Assembly (NCBI GenBank): GCA_963767835.1
Contig: CAVYFY010000015.1
Span: 124,001 to 188,000, forward strand
Direction of reading: 5' to 3'
Source: SIAQ01 sp963767835
Lineage (GTDB): Bacteria; Planctomycetota; Planctomycetia; Gemmatales; Gemmataceae
DNA length: 64,000 bases
Numbering within the stretch: the first letter of the stretch is position 1; every line of letters begins with the position of its first letter. The translations under genes and the position numbers were made by a program. Positions 28,554-37,649 of this stretch are shown here, piece by piece. The notes beneath the pieces were generated by a model, which was not told the origin of the DNA, ran no database searches, and saw only the letters and a list, made by a program, of their open reading frames with translations.

Positions 28554-28608
28554 GCCCTGGGGTGAGGTACTCCGAACCCCAGGGGTTCGGAGTACCTCAC
28601 CCCAGGGC
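28554..28608. repeat. 55-bp perfect palindrome before cobL
   Basis: 27-base arms (28554-28580 and 28582-28608) are exact inverted copies around a single A. It fills the gap between the sucC stop and cobL, ending 4 bases from the cobL start codon, so the hairpin would mask the cobL ribosome binding site or terminate the sucC transcript. No T-run follows it. Confidence 0.92.
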
Positions 28609-28628
28609 TTGATCGGGCGAATACGAGG

Positions 28629-29814
28629 TCATTTCACCGCCGCCACGACCTTCTTCGCCGCGTCGGTCAGATCGGTCGCCGGCGTCAAGTTCACACCGCT
28701 TTCGGCCAATATCTTGCGTCCCTCCGCGACATTGGTCCCTTCCAGCCGCACCACGAACGGCACCTTTGGCTGCACCTCCTTGAACGCGGCAACCACCGCA
28801 TGGGCAATCGTGTCGCACTTCATGATGCCGCCGAAAATATTGATAAGCACCGCCTTGACGCGGGTATCGCCCAAGAGGATGCGCAACGCCTCGGTGACCT
28901 GATCTTTGTTGGCGCCGCCGCCGACATCGAGGAAGTTGGCCGGCTCGCCGCCGTGATATTTGATGATGTCCATCGTGCTCATCGCCAGGCCCGCTCCGTT
29001 GACCAGGCAGCCGATATTGCCGGTCAGGCTGATGAAGCTCAGGCCCGAGCGGGCGGCACGCAGTTCGGCCGGGTTTTCCTCGGTCTCGTCGCGCAGCTTT
29101 TCAATGTCGGGATGGCGGAAAAGGGCGTTGTCGTCAAAGGTAATCTTGGCATCGAGCACGATCACCTGGCCCTTGGGCGAGACAACAAGCGGATTGATCT
29201 CAGCCAGGCTGCAATCCTTGCTGAGAAAGACTTTCGAGAGCGCTGCCATGATCTTCTCGGCCTGGCCGACCTGATCGGCGACAAAGTCCAGCTCGAAATG
29301 CGAGCCGGCGGGCCTGGAATGGCAGCAAGCCGACCTCGGGGCTAACCGGGACCTTGAGAATTTTCTCCGGCGTGCGCGCGGCGACCTCCTCGATCTCGAC
29401 ACCCCCCTCGGCGCAGGCCATCAGGATCGGCATGCCCAGAGTGCGATCGAGGACCATGCCGACGTAGATTTCACGCGCGATGTCGGCGGCTTCCTGGACG
29501 AGAACCTTCGAAACCATTTGCCCATCGGCGCCGGTTTGCTTCGTAACGAGCGGATATTTGAACATAACCTCGGCGATGTTGCGGGCATCGTCGCGCTTGG
29601 TGACGAACTTGACGCCGCCGAAATCGGCGCCGGAGTTTTTGAAGCGCCCCTTGCCGCGGCCCCCGGCGTGCACCTGGGCCTTGAGAACGACCGGCCCGCC
29701 GATGGTGTCAAACGCGGCGAGCACTTCATCGACGCAGGCGGCAACAATGCCGCGCGGTATCACGGCGCCGGCGGCGGCAAGCATTTCCTTGGCTTGATAT
29801 TCGTGGATTTTCAT
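28629..29814 (-). CDS. sucC: Succinate--CoA ligase, beta subunit (frameshifted)
   Basis: Starts MKIHEYQAKEMLAAAGAVIP, the ATP-grasp opening of SucC, with VVLKAQVHAGGRGKGRF. Near 29294-29298 an extra base shifts the frame: ARRLAF must pass to ELDFVADQVGQAEKIMAALS. The second frame holds CSLAEINPLVV, GNIGCLVNGAGLAMSTMDII, NFLDVGGGANKDQV and INIFGGIMKCD, all canonical. Rejoined length is about 394 residues. The enzyme converts succinyl-CoA to succinate in the TCA cycle with nucleotide triphosphate formation. The partner sucD is not adjacent downstream. Loss of so central a gene is unlikely, so a sequencing error is favoured. Confidence 0.92.
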
Positions 29815-29824
29815 GGATTCCTCG

Positions 29825-29871
29825 CAAGCCCCAGGATATGCGCAGCGTTCCCGGGGGTTCGACGGGGCTTG
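29825..29871. repeat. Second copy of the 33-base hairpin repeat
   Basis: caagccccaggatatgcgca, and the bases after it to about 29857, match the left arm of the repeat at 15954-15986 with few changes; the end cggggcttg closes a terminal inverted pair with caagcccc. It lies just upstream of the sucC start. Confidence 0.8.
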
Positions 29872-29933
29872 TCATCAAAAAAAGCCGCAGCGCAATGGCG
29901 CAGCGGCTGGAGGTTAGCGGGAATGGCGACGTC

Positions 29934-31278
29934 TCACTTCTTATCCGAGGGGCCAGCCCAGGGGTTGTCGTCACGGGTGATGGAACTCGACTTCTGGGTT
30001 TGGCTCAGGGTGACATTGGTCGTCTGATTGCCGACGGCGATCTTAAGATCTCCCTCGAGCTGCATGTCGAGCTTGGTCTCCTTGAAGCGGCCCTTTTCCT
30101 TGTCGTAAATGGCTTCCCCCTCGCCGCTCTTGCTGGTCAACTTGGCGTCTTCGATGACGAAGGGAAGGCCGGTCTTGTCGGCCGCGGCGGGCGGGCTGTA
30201 TTCGAGCTTGGTTTTGATGCCGATCTTGTCGTCGCCCTTGTAGGTGAAGTCAAAGTCGGTTTTGTAGGTGCCGATCGGGCCAAGTTCCAGGGTGGCGGTT
30301 CTTTTCCATTTCTTGTCCGCGGGAACAACCCCGTCGGGAGGATAGGCCCACCAGACCGGCTCGGCCATCTTGGTGAGGGCTTTGTCGCTCAGGATCGCGT
30401 TGAGCAGGCTCTTCATCTGCGGGTTGATGTCGCTGAGGTTCTTGACGAACTCGTCGCGGCCCTCAATCTTGGTGACCTTGAGATCGGGAGAAATATGGAA
30501 GGTGAGGATCTGCTTGTCGTCCATGAGCTTATCGAAGAAGTCGGTCATGGGATTCTTGGGATTTTTCTTGGTGGAGTCGTAGTCGATTTTGTTGCCGCCG
30601 ATATCGATGGCCATCTTGACGCCCTTGATTTGCTGGGTGACGACGTAGTTGCCGTCCTTCTTTTCCTTCGGTGTCCACAGAATCATGAAGGTTTGGCTCT
30701 GTTTCTGCGTAACCTTTTGGCCCTGGACGGTCATGTTCTGTTCGGTCTCGGTCTTTTGTTCCTGGAAGAACGGCTTGTTCTTCGGATCGAAGGCATTGAA
30801 CGCCAGCCTGTCACCACTGCCATTTTCTTTTTCCTTTTCCTTCCCCTTAGCGACTTCAGCCTTCTTGACGGTGAGAGTGAATGTCGCTTTGCCTTCTTCG
30901 GAGCCTTCCGATTTGGATTTGACGGTGACCTTGTAGTCGCCTTCGGCCTTGTCCGTCGAGATCACCTTCATCGTGGTCGAGTTGTTGTCCGCATCGATCT
31001 TCGGGCTGACCGTGACAGTGACGCCCTTGGCCTTGGGCTCGACTTCGGCCGTCAGCATGACGTCTTTGGTGGCTTCTTTGCCACGCTTGAGCCGAAGCTT
31101 CACGTCGGTGGATTCCCCAGCCTTGACGGTGGCTTTATCCGGGTCGGCAGCAATCGTGACCTTCTTATCGTCTTTGCCCTGAGCGCTGCGCCTCAGGCGT
31201 GGAATTCATTGTGGAAGTGAGCAAGCAGACGGCAGCGAGTAGAAAGACCGAAATGCCAAACCAGCGCCATGCGTTCAT
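29934..31278 (-). CDS. Secreted lysine-rich DUF6263-like protein (frameshifted)
   Basis: The ATG at 31278 has GGGAGGAAAAAC before it and encodes a signal peptide (MNAWRWFGISVFLLAAVCLL). The frame breaks near 31187-31195; the continuing frame reads QGKDDKKVTIAADPDKATVK, an Ig-like beta segment, then a long Lys/Asp-rich domain similar in style to 1649-2545 (KEKKDGNYVVTQQIKGVKMA, FHISPDLKVTKIEGRDEF). About 440 residues when rejoined. Likely exported; function unknown. Large antisense open frames across it come from codon bias and are not genes. Confidence 0.7.
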
Positions 31279-31502
31279 GTTTTTCCTCCCGGTGAGACCG
31301 GAACTGTAAACCAGGTAAAATCCAAATTCCCGCGCAGCGGAATCTCTTCAATGTAGGTGCGCAACAGCGAAAAACAACCATCGGCGGGAATTTTTCGCAA
31401 TTCCGTGCAGGCCGGGCGATCTAAATTACGAGCCGCTCCATCTATTGGTTCTGCGAAAGCCGGTTGTTCCATGAATTTGCGGACCAATTCCGCAGACCAA
31501 TT

Positions 31503-31751
31503 TCAGCCGATCCACCCAACCGCTTCTACATGAACTTGAGTTCCGTCGATGGAAAAGAAAACGGCCAACGGAGAGAAAACGATCCGGAGCAGCCCTTCGG
31601 ATAACGGCTGGCCGTGCTTGACGGGATTACGGCGCAATTTCTTTTCGATTTCGTTGTCCGCAGCGTTGATGTCATTCCAGCGATCCGCGTGCAGCATACA
31701 GATGACTGCGAATTCATTCGAGGCTGAAAGCTCCCAGTCAACCGCGTACAT
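31503..31751 (-). CDS. RelE/ParE-like toxin candidate
   Basis: 82 residues. Its ATG at 31751 overlaps the stop of the upstream small gene (TGATG), showing translational coupling. MYAVDWELSASNEFAVICML, the ADRWNDINAADNEIEKKLRR helix, the GQPLSEGLLRIVFSPL strand and VFFSIDGTQVHVEAVGW follow the helix-helix-beta layout of small RelE/ParE-type proteins, with the last strands carrying R and aromatic residues. The upstream partner being the first gene fits an antitoxin-toxin order. Assignment is by pattern only. Confidence 0.55.
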   Translation of the reverse strand: MYAVDWELSASNEFAVICMLHADRWNDINAADNEIEKKLRRNPVKHGQPLSEGLLRIVFSPLAVFFSIDGTQVHVEAVGWIG

Positions 31752-31951
31752 CACAACTCTCCATTTTTCAGCTGTTCCACAAGTGCGTTGATGAACTCTT
31801 GGCTGAGCTTGCCGGACCGCTGAATTTCTTCGCCGAGCTTGGCTTTGAAATCCTTCATCCGGTCGGCGGAAATGCGTGGCTGCTTCAGGTCCCGGCGCTG
31901 CAAGATTTTCTCGATGATCGCGTCGTCGTCATGTGTTGCTTTTTCGATCAT
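31751..31951 (-). CDS. Small charged protein, antitoxin candidate
   Basis: 66 residues, charged and mostly helical (MIEKATHDDDAIIEKILQRR...RISADRMKDFKAKLGEEIQR...LSQEFINALVEQLKNGEL). No DNA-binding motif is recognised. It is coupled to the toxin-like gene by a 1-base overlap, which suggests a joint function. It could also be an unrelated regulator. Confidence 0.5.
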   Translation of the reverse strand: MIEKATHDDDAIIEKILQRRDLKQPRISADRMKDFKAKLGEEIQRSGKLSQEFINALVEQLKNGEL

Positions 31952-32020
31952 GGCTTACTCCCACATTAACAATCGGGCATTGGCAATTGTACCGTGCCAG
32001 AGCCCGCCGCGAAAGAGCGC

Positions 32021-33517
32021 TTATTCCGGCAGCGGCTTCCCCTTCGTCTCCGGCAGGAACGGCAGCGCGATCAGACCCAGGGCGAACACGCTGCACATCG
32101 TTACGCCGGCATAGCGGAACGGTTCTGGGGCTGGGTAGGCGTGAAACACGTGACCGGTCAACAGCCCCAGGACCAACGGGCCGCTCGCCGAAGCTAAGCG
32201 GCCGACGTTGTAGCAGAAGCTAGTGCCGGTGCTGCGCAAACGCGTTGGGAACAGCTCCGGGAAATAAATCGCATAGCCACCGAAGATGGCGAGCTGGAAG
32301 AAGCCCATGAGCGGGATCATCCAGAAAATCTGTGAAAACTCGTTGATAAACAGGAACACCGCCGCAGTCATCAGGCCGGCCAGCACGAAGAAGACGGCGA
32401 AGGTCGGCCGACGCCCCGCGAAAATGCTCGCATAGCTGAACATGAAGATGCCCAGGAACGCGCCGCCGTTCTGCAAGAGCGAGGTGATGCCGTTCCACAG
32501 GCTGGTCTGCCAGGCGATGTAGCGGACGGCGTCATCTCCCATCAAGCCGAGCTCGTTGGCCGCTTCCGTATAGCGTGGATTCATGACGTACGACATCAGA
32601 TCGACCGCGAAGAAGCCGATGCCCCACAAGCCGACTACGCCAGCGAGCGCCAGGATCAAACCGAAGACGGCCCTGCCGCGATAGCGAGCATCGCCGAGCA
32701 GCTCGCTGTAGGAGCCAGCTTTGGCAACGCCGCCGGCCTTTTGTTGCAGCCATTTCTGCGGCTCCTTGAGCCACATTTGAATTAGCACGACCAGCAAGCC
32801 CGGCACGATGCCGACGAGGAACATGAGTCGCCAGGGAGAAAGCTCGATGAAGCCGAACAGGGTTTGACCGACGAACCATCGGTCGTAAACGGTCCAACCG
32901 AAGCCGATGCCGACGAGCGCTGCCGCGCAGTTGCCGATGGCGCTCGACGCCTGGAACAAGCCGATGATCAGCGTCCGTGATCGATCCGGCATGCTCTCCG
33001 CCAAAAGCGTCACCGCGGCGGCGAACACGCCGCCCACGCCTAGGCCGGTGAGAAAGCGGTAGAGGTAGAAATCGAGGGTCGTGCGCGATAAGGCGCTCAG
33101 GCCGGTGAAGATCGCGTAAAGTAAGATCGTGAGCATCAACGTCTTGACCCGGCCTACGCGATCGCCCATGACGCCGAAGCCGATGCCCCCGACCGCCCAG
33201 CCGATCATGAAAATCGAGGTCGCCATGCCCGCCGCCTGACCGATGTCGGCGTCTTGCTGGGCCTTCATCACGGCGTGATCCGTGGGCGGTTCGTTCGTCT
33301 TGCTTTCGAGCTGTTTACGCAGATCGGGCAAACGCGGATCGGCCGATTCCACCTTCGCCACCAGTTCCTTCATGGCCGGCCGGCGCGCCAGAATGAACAA
33401 TTGCTGGTCCATGCAATCCATGTCCCACGCCAGGCAGCAGACGATGAAGACAAACCATTGATAGCCGGTCATCTCCTGGTACCAGGGAAGCTCGGCGGTC
33501 GAGACGGTGGGTTGCAT
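32021..33517 (-). CDS. MFS transporter (sugar/metabolite:H+ symporter type)
   Basis: 498 residues from an ATG at 33517 (MQPTVSTAELPWYQEMTGYQ); the longer frame lacks homology. About 12 membrane helices are visible. Signatures are GFGVMGDRVGRVKTLMLTIL (the loop 2-3 motif DRVGR), LYRFLTGLGVGGVFAAAVTL, ESMPDRSRTLIIGLFQASSA, and the late PELFPTRLRSTGTSFCYNVG typical of sugar-porter/aromatic acid symporters. A ~50-residue loop after helix 1 is unusual. It ends PFLPETKGKPLPE. Substrate unknown. Confidence 0.9.
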   Translation of the reverse strand: MQPTVSTAELPWYQEMTGYQWFVFIVCCLAWDMDCMDQQLFILARRPAMKELVAKVESADPRLPDLRKQLESKTNEPPTDHAVMKAQQDADIGQAAGMATSIFMIGWAVGGIGFGVMGDRVGRVKTLMLTILLYAIFTGLSALSRTTLDFYLYRFLTGLGVGGVFAAAVTLLAESMPDRSRTLIIGLFQASSAIGNCAAALVGIGFGWTVYDRWFVGQTLFGFIELSPWRLMFLVGIVPGLLVVLIQMWLKEPQKWLQQKAGGVAKAGSYSELLGDARYRGRAVFGLILALAGVVGLWGIGFFAVDLMSYVMNPRYTEAANELGLMGDDAVRYIAWQTSLWNGITSLLQNGGAFLGIFMFSYASIFAGRRPTFAVFFVLAGLMTAAVFLFINEFSQIFWMIPLMGFFQLAIFGGYAIYFPELFPTRLRSTGTSFCYNVGRLASASGPLVLGLLTGHVFHAYPAPEPFRYAGVTMCSVFALGLIALPFLPETKGKPLPE

Positions 33518-33741
33518 GGTCCACTCCGGCAGGCAAAGAGATGAGGATAGACCATTCAGCCGCCAAAGGAAAGCAAAAAGCCCGAAAGTGAACCGGCCGA
33601 CACCTCGGCGTGTCTTGGTTTTACCGGCCCCGTTCCCATTGCGGGAGACGTCGTCGTGAAGTATCCTGCCTGGCACCGGGCTGGCGACCACGGCGACCAC
33701 GGATGCCAATGCCGCCCCCGGCGCTGACTCAGGCCAGCGCC

Positions 33742-33893
33742 GTCGCTCTGAGATCGCTGATTTAGATCGTCGGCGTGAAGCCGCTGAAGTTCACTTTCAG
33801 GTCGTTCTTGAACTTCAAATTATCGGCGGCATTGACTGTGCCGTCATCGTTGTAGTCGAATGCCGCGTTGTAGGTCGTCAGGGCTTGCTTGAA
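33742..33893 (-). pseudogene. Truncated direct copy of the dockerin 3' end
   Basis: The minus strand of 33762-33893 reads FKQALTTYNAAFDYNDDGTV and NAADNLKFKNDLKVNFSGFT then PTI-stop, near-identical to the end of the next gene. Similarity extends past the stop codon (gatcgctga...tagatcgtcg), so the unit is a direct duplication of about 150 bases at a 225-base offset from 33967 onward. Confidence 0.85.
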
Positions 33894-33985
33894 ACCAACC
33901 GTAGCGGCGCACTTCGAGGACACGTCGAAGTACGAGGAGATTCTGCCGTCCTCGCCGCCGTGATTCCGTCGCTCGAAATCGCTGA

Positions 33986-35870
33986 TTAGATCGTCGTCGT
34001 AAAGCCGCTGAAGTTCACCGTCAGGTCATTTTTGAATTTCAAGTTGTCGGCGGCATTGACTGTGCCGTCGCCGTTGTAATCGAAAGCCGCATTGTAGTTC
34101 GTGAGGGCTTGCTTGAACTGGAAATTGTCGGCGGCATTCACGACCTCGTCGCCGTTGATGTCGCCGAACAATCGGTAGAACGATTGCGTGGCGCTGCCGA
34201 TGCCGCTGCCCGCGAGGCTCAACGCCTGATTGTCGGAAATCGCAGTGATGGACGCCGAATCGGCAACGGTGATGGTGTAGGCACCGTTGGCAATCGAGCC
34301 GCCAGTAACGCTGGCGCCGGAGAAGCTCACCGCCCACTCGGTATTGCCCGAGCCGGCGATAGGCGCCCAAGCCAGAGTCGGCACGGTCCCGGTCCAACTC
34401 GGAGCAACCGCGATCGTGAACACATTCGGATCGACGGACGGGCTCAGAATATTGACCGCCTCGCTGAAGGTGTAGACGACGTCGTCAACCATCGACCGCT
34501 GCGTTCCTGGGGATGGCTGGCCCGTTGCGTTGTACAAAGCCGAGATGTCTTGGTTGATGACCACGTTGGCGATGCTCGGCGGGGGCGCGGCCGAGTTCAC
34601 CTGGATCACGAGGGTGCCGGTGCTGCCTTGGAAGCCGGCACCCCCGCTGTAAATGCCGGTAATCGTATCGGAGCCCGCTGGCAGCGCCGTGGTGGCGTCG
34701 GAGGTTGCCGATCCGCCGCTTACATTGACGGTGCCGCCGATCTGGAACTGGTCGGCCGCCCCGTAATCGTAATAGAACGACACTGTTCCCACGCTGGGGC
34801 TGCCGGTGATATCTGCCGTGAAAGTGACCGATGTCCCTTGCGTGATCGGCCCGACCGGGTTTGAGGTGAGCGAAGTTGTGGTGGCGTTGTTAATCGTAAC
34901 TGTATAACTTTTTGTGCCCGTCCAGCCGACGCTGTCGGTTGCGGTCACCGTGAAGGTTTAACTATCGGCTACCGTCGGCGTGCCTGCCAATGCTCCGGCG
35001 CTGCTAAGCGTAAGCCCGGTTGGCAATGTTCCCGCTGTAACGGCAAACGTGACGCTGCCGGTGCCGCCGGTCGCCGTGATCGTCTGACTGTAGCCCGGTT
35101 GATTTACCGTCCAATTCGGCAAGCTCGGCGTGAGGAGGAGGGGAGTAAGCTCAAACACCGTGCCATCCCCAGCGCCGCCAATCAGGGTCGTGCCGAGGAG
35201 ATCACCGTTGTTGTCCTCGATCAAGCCGCCATACGGACCGGCGCCGTTGGTGCCGTTAAAGTTGACGAGGGCAGTCAGCGTGTTGGTTCCCGCTGCCACC
35301 TTAGAATATGGTACCGTAGCCATAGGCGCCGGCGCTAGGGGTGGTGCCGAAGAGATTGCCGCTGCCATCCTCGATTAGGCCGGCTGCCGGACGGTGCCCG
35401 GTAGCGTAGCTGAAGGAAGCCAGGGTGGTAAGCGTGGTGGTTCCGGCCGCTACCTTGAACACCGTGCCGTCGCCGAGGGGGACGCCTTGGGTAGTGCCGA
35501 ATAGATTGCCGTTGCTGTCCTCGATCACGCCGGCGTATGGATTTGCGCCGTTGGTCCCGTTGAAGGAAACCAGGGTAGTCAGCGTATTGGTTCCCGCTGC
35601 CACCTCGAATACCGTGCCGTCGCCGGAGGTGCCACCTTCATAGGTGGTGCCGAAGAGATTGCCGCTGCCGTCCCTGATCAAGCCAGCATACGGCTGTGCG
35701 CCGACTGGAGAGTTGAAGGAGGCGAGGGTTACGAGACTGGGCACCCGTCGCTCCTCAAGGACCTCTAGGGCCGGGCGGAAGAGCCAGCGCGGTTGGTCCG
35801 CCCGGCGACGTTCCTTCCGCGCGTTTTTGCACTTCACGACAACGAGCTTTTCAGCCCAGGATAGGGACAT
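33986..35870 (-). pseudogene. Surface protein with LExLExR N-terminus, GloVer repeats and dockerin, disrupted
   Basis: Start at 35870 (MSLSWAEKLVVVKCKNARKE, GGAAG upstream). RPALEVLEERRVPSLVTL is the LExLExR-type signal of planctomycete surface proteins. Tandem repeats of about 55 residues follow (AGLIRDGSGNLFGTTYEGGT... DGTVFEVAAGTNTLTTLVSF), then Ig-like domains and a dockerin-like pair of calcium loops (GDINGDEVVNAADNFQFKQA, DYNGDGTVNAADNLKFK). An extra T at about 35303 shifts the frame, and a TAA at 34958-34960 interrupts ADS-stop-TFTVTATDSVG where the family has Tyr. Rejoined length is about 625 residues. Cell-surface or extracellular; role unknown. Confidence 0.75.
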
Positions 35871-35927
35871 ACCGACTTCCAGTAGTTCCAAGTTCATGCC
35901 TTGCTGGGCAGGTTGCAGCATCAGGGG

Positions 35928-37052
35928 TTACGTCGCATCCGTGGGCGCGGGGATGCTTTGGTTGATCCAACGGGCGATGGCTTGCAGCATACGCCGGAAC
36001 AGGAAGCGTTTGCTTGCTCGCTGATCGGGCACGAGGCTACGCAGCCATTCCCACACGTTGCGCAGCAGCAGGGCGACGCCAACGTAGTACAACCGCAAGA
36101 GCGGATCGCGCGTGCTCGTGCGGATGCGCGCCTGGCCCAGTTGGCGATAGCTCGCTTCAATGGCGAAGCGCTTGCGATACCATTCACGCACCAAGGTGGG
36201 CTGGCCATGCACACGCCACGCCGCGAACACGAGCTTCTTCTGGCAGCGCTTGCCGTGGCGATGGTGGCGGTACGATTTGTACGTCACGCACACGCGCACC
36301 GTCACTTCATCTTTCTGCCAACGCTGGGTGTGCGTGTACCAGCCCGCATTTTTTTGCAGGAAAGCTCGCCAGCCCGTGTGCCGTTTACCCTTCTTGGGTT
36401 TGCGGCCACGAAAGACCACCGGCATGAGGAACGGCACATTTTGCCCTTTCAAGAAACTCATGACGGCCACGCTGAAAAAGCCCCGATCCAGCAGCAAACG
36501 CCGTATTTTCACGCCGCTGCGCTCGATCTGGGCCAGCAGTCGGCCCAGGATTTTCACGGTCGATTCGTTGCGCCGCACCCAGGTGTAGGCCAGCGTGTAG
36601 CGATGTCCCTGCTCAGAGATAAAGGCGGTAGCATAGGCAAAAAACTTCGTGGTGCCCGCGCGGGGTTTTTTGTGCAGCAGGTCGTTTTGGTTATCGGTGT
36701 CGCCATGATAAGGAATCTCATGCAAGTCGATGCTGACCACTCGTCGTCGGCGTCGCGTTCCGCGGGGCAGCGGCTGACGCAGTGCCTCGTTCATTTTGTC
36801 TTCCAGGCCACGCGCGGATTTGGGCAAGCGTTTCCTCAGTTGGTCCCGCACGGTTTGGTCGGTGATCTGGCCCAATTGCAAACAGCTCGCGAACACCGAA
36901 ACCATTTGCGCCGCCGCCGTCAGGACCGCATTCATGACCGCGTTGGCCGTGCCACGCACTCCGCGATCCGGTTTGAGCACGCCGTCGAGAATCCCCGCCG
37001 CCTGCTCTTGAGCGAATTGCCCAGAAACCTTATGATTCCTCCTTGAACGCAT
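35928..37052 (-). mobile_element. IS4/ISH3-type DDE transposase
   Basis: 374 residues. The ATG at 37052 has AAGGAGGAAGCC before it. DDE residues are in RRVVSIDLHEIPYHGD, RRLLLDRGFFSVAVM and WYRKRFAIEASYRQLGQARI, the last being the Y-(2)-R-(3)-E-(6) block of IS4-superfamily enzymes. The gene is intact with no frameshift. I could not define terminal inverted repeats or a target duplication: gggtta at 35925-35930 and taaccc at 37082-37087 are the only hint. It sits between two dockerin gene remnants. Confidence 0.85.
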
Positions 37053-37324
37053 GGCTTCCTCCTTGAATGAGTGTGTTTTCCTAACCCATTCAGGAACAGA
37101 ACCATGCGTTTTTTTGAATATCAACTCCGTTTTGGAACTACTGACTTCCTTTCGAGGTTGGAAGCTCTGGAAAAGGGGGCATACAATCAAGAGACGCGGG
37201 GTGGGAGCGTTAGAATTTCAATTTGGCGATTCTGATTTCCGCCGAACCCGGTGTCAAGTGAAGAATCCGCGAAGAATTGAGCTGTATTCACTCGCAGCTA
37301 AACCCTCGCTCTGCAATCGCTGGA

Positions 37325-37546
37325 TCAAATAGTCGGTGTGAAGCCAGCGAAGCTTAGGGTCAGGTCTTGCTTGAAATAGGAATTGTCGTAAGCGTTGATG
37401 AATCCGTCTTGGTTGATGTCGAACGCCACGTTATGGGTTGTCAAGGCTTGCTTGAACCGGATATTGTCCGCTGCGTTGACCACCTCGTCTCCGTTGATGT
37501 CACCGTACAAGCGGTAGAAAGATTGCGTGGCGCCGCCGATGCCGCT
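37325..37546 (-). pseudogene. Second dockerin gene 3' remnant
   Basis: SGIGGATQSFYRLYGDINGD, EVVNAADNIRFKQALTTHNV, DINQDGFINAYDNSYFKQDL and FAGFTPTI-stop match the last 75 residues of the surface protein at 33986-35870 at about 70 percent by eye. Upstream of 37546 the similarity stops abruptly, so only the end of a former gene remains. It lies on the far side of the transposase. Confidence 0.8.
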
Positions 37547-37649
37547 GGATATACACGATTGCTGGACGGGGCCCGTGGCGATCGCTCGCCGCTGACGATG
37601 GTGCCTCTTATAATGACCGCGTCGCCCACACTTCAAATTGAGGAACCCC

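Noticed and set aside
28600..28628. Cobalamin riboswitch upstream of cobL
   Set aside because: The gap between sucC and cobL is only about 80 bases and filled by a simple palindrome; no B12-box-like sequence was seen.
29838..31220. 460-residue plus-strand open frame opposite the DUF6263-like gene
   Set aside because: It is Leu/Gly/Asp-rich with no family match and mirrors the Lys/Asp-rich gene on the minus strand, as expected for an antisense shadow in GC-rich DNA.
35901..37046. 381-residue plus-strand frame over the transposase
   Set aside because: The minus strand holds an intact DDE transposase with start and ribosome binding site; the plus frame is Arg/His/Gln-rich shadow.
35925..37087. 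gggtta/taaccc as terminal inverted repeats of the IS
   Set aside because: Six bases are too short to be persuasive, and the left copy overlaps the transposase stop codon; no target duplication was found.
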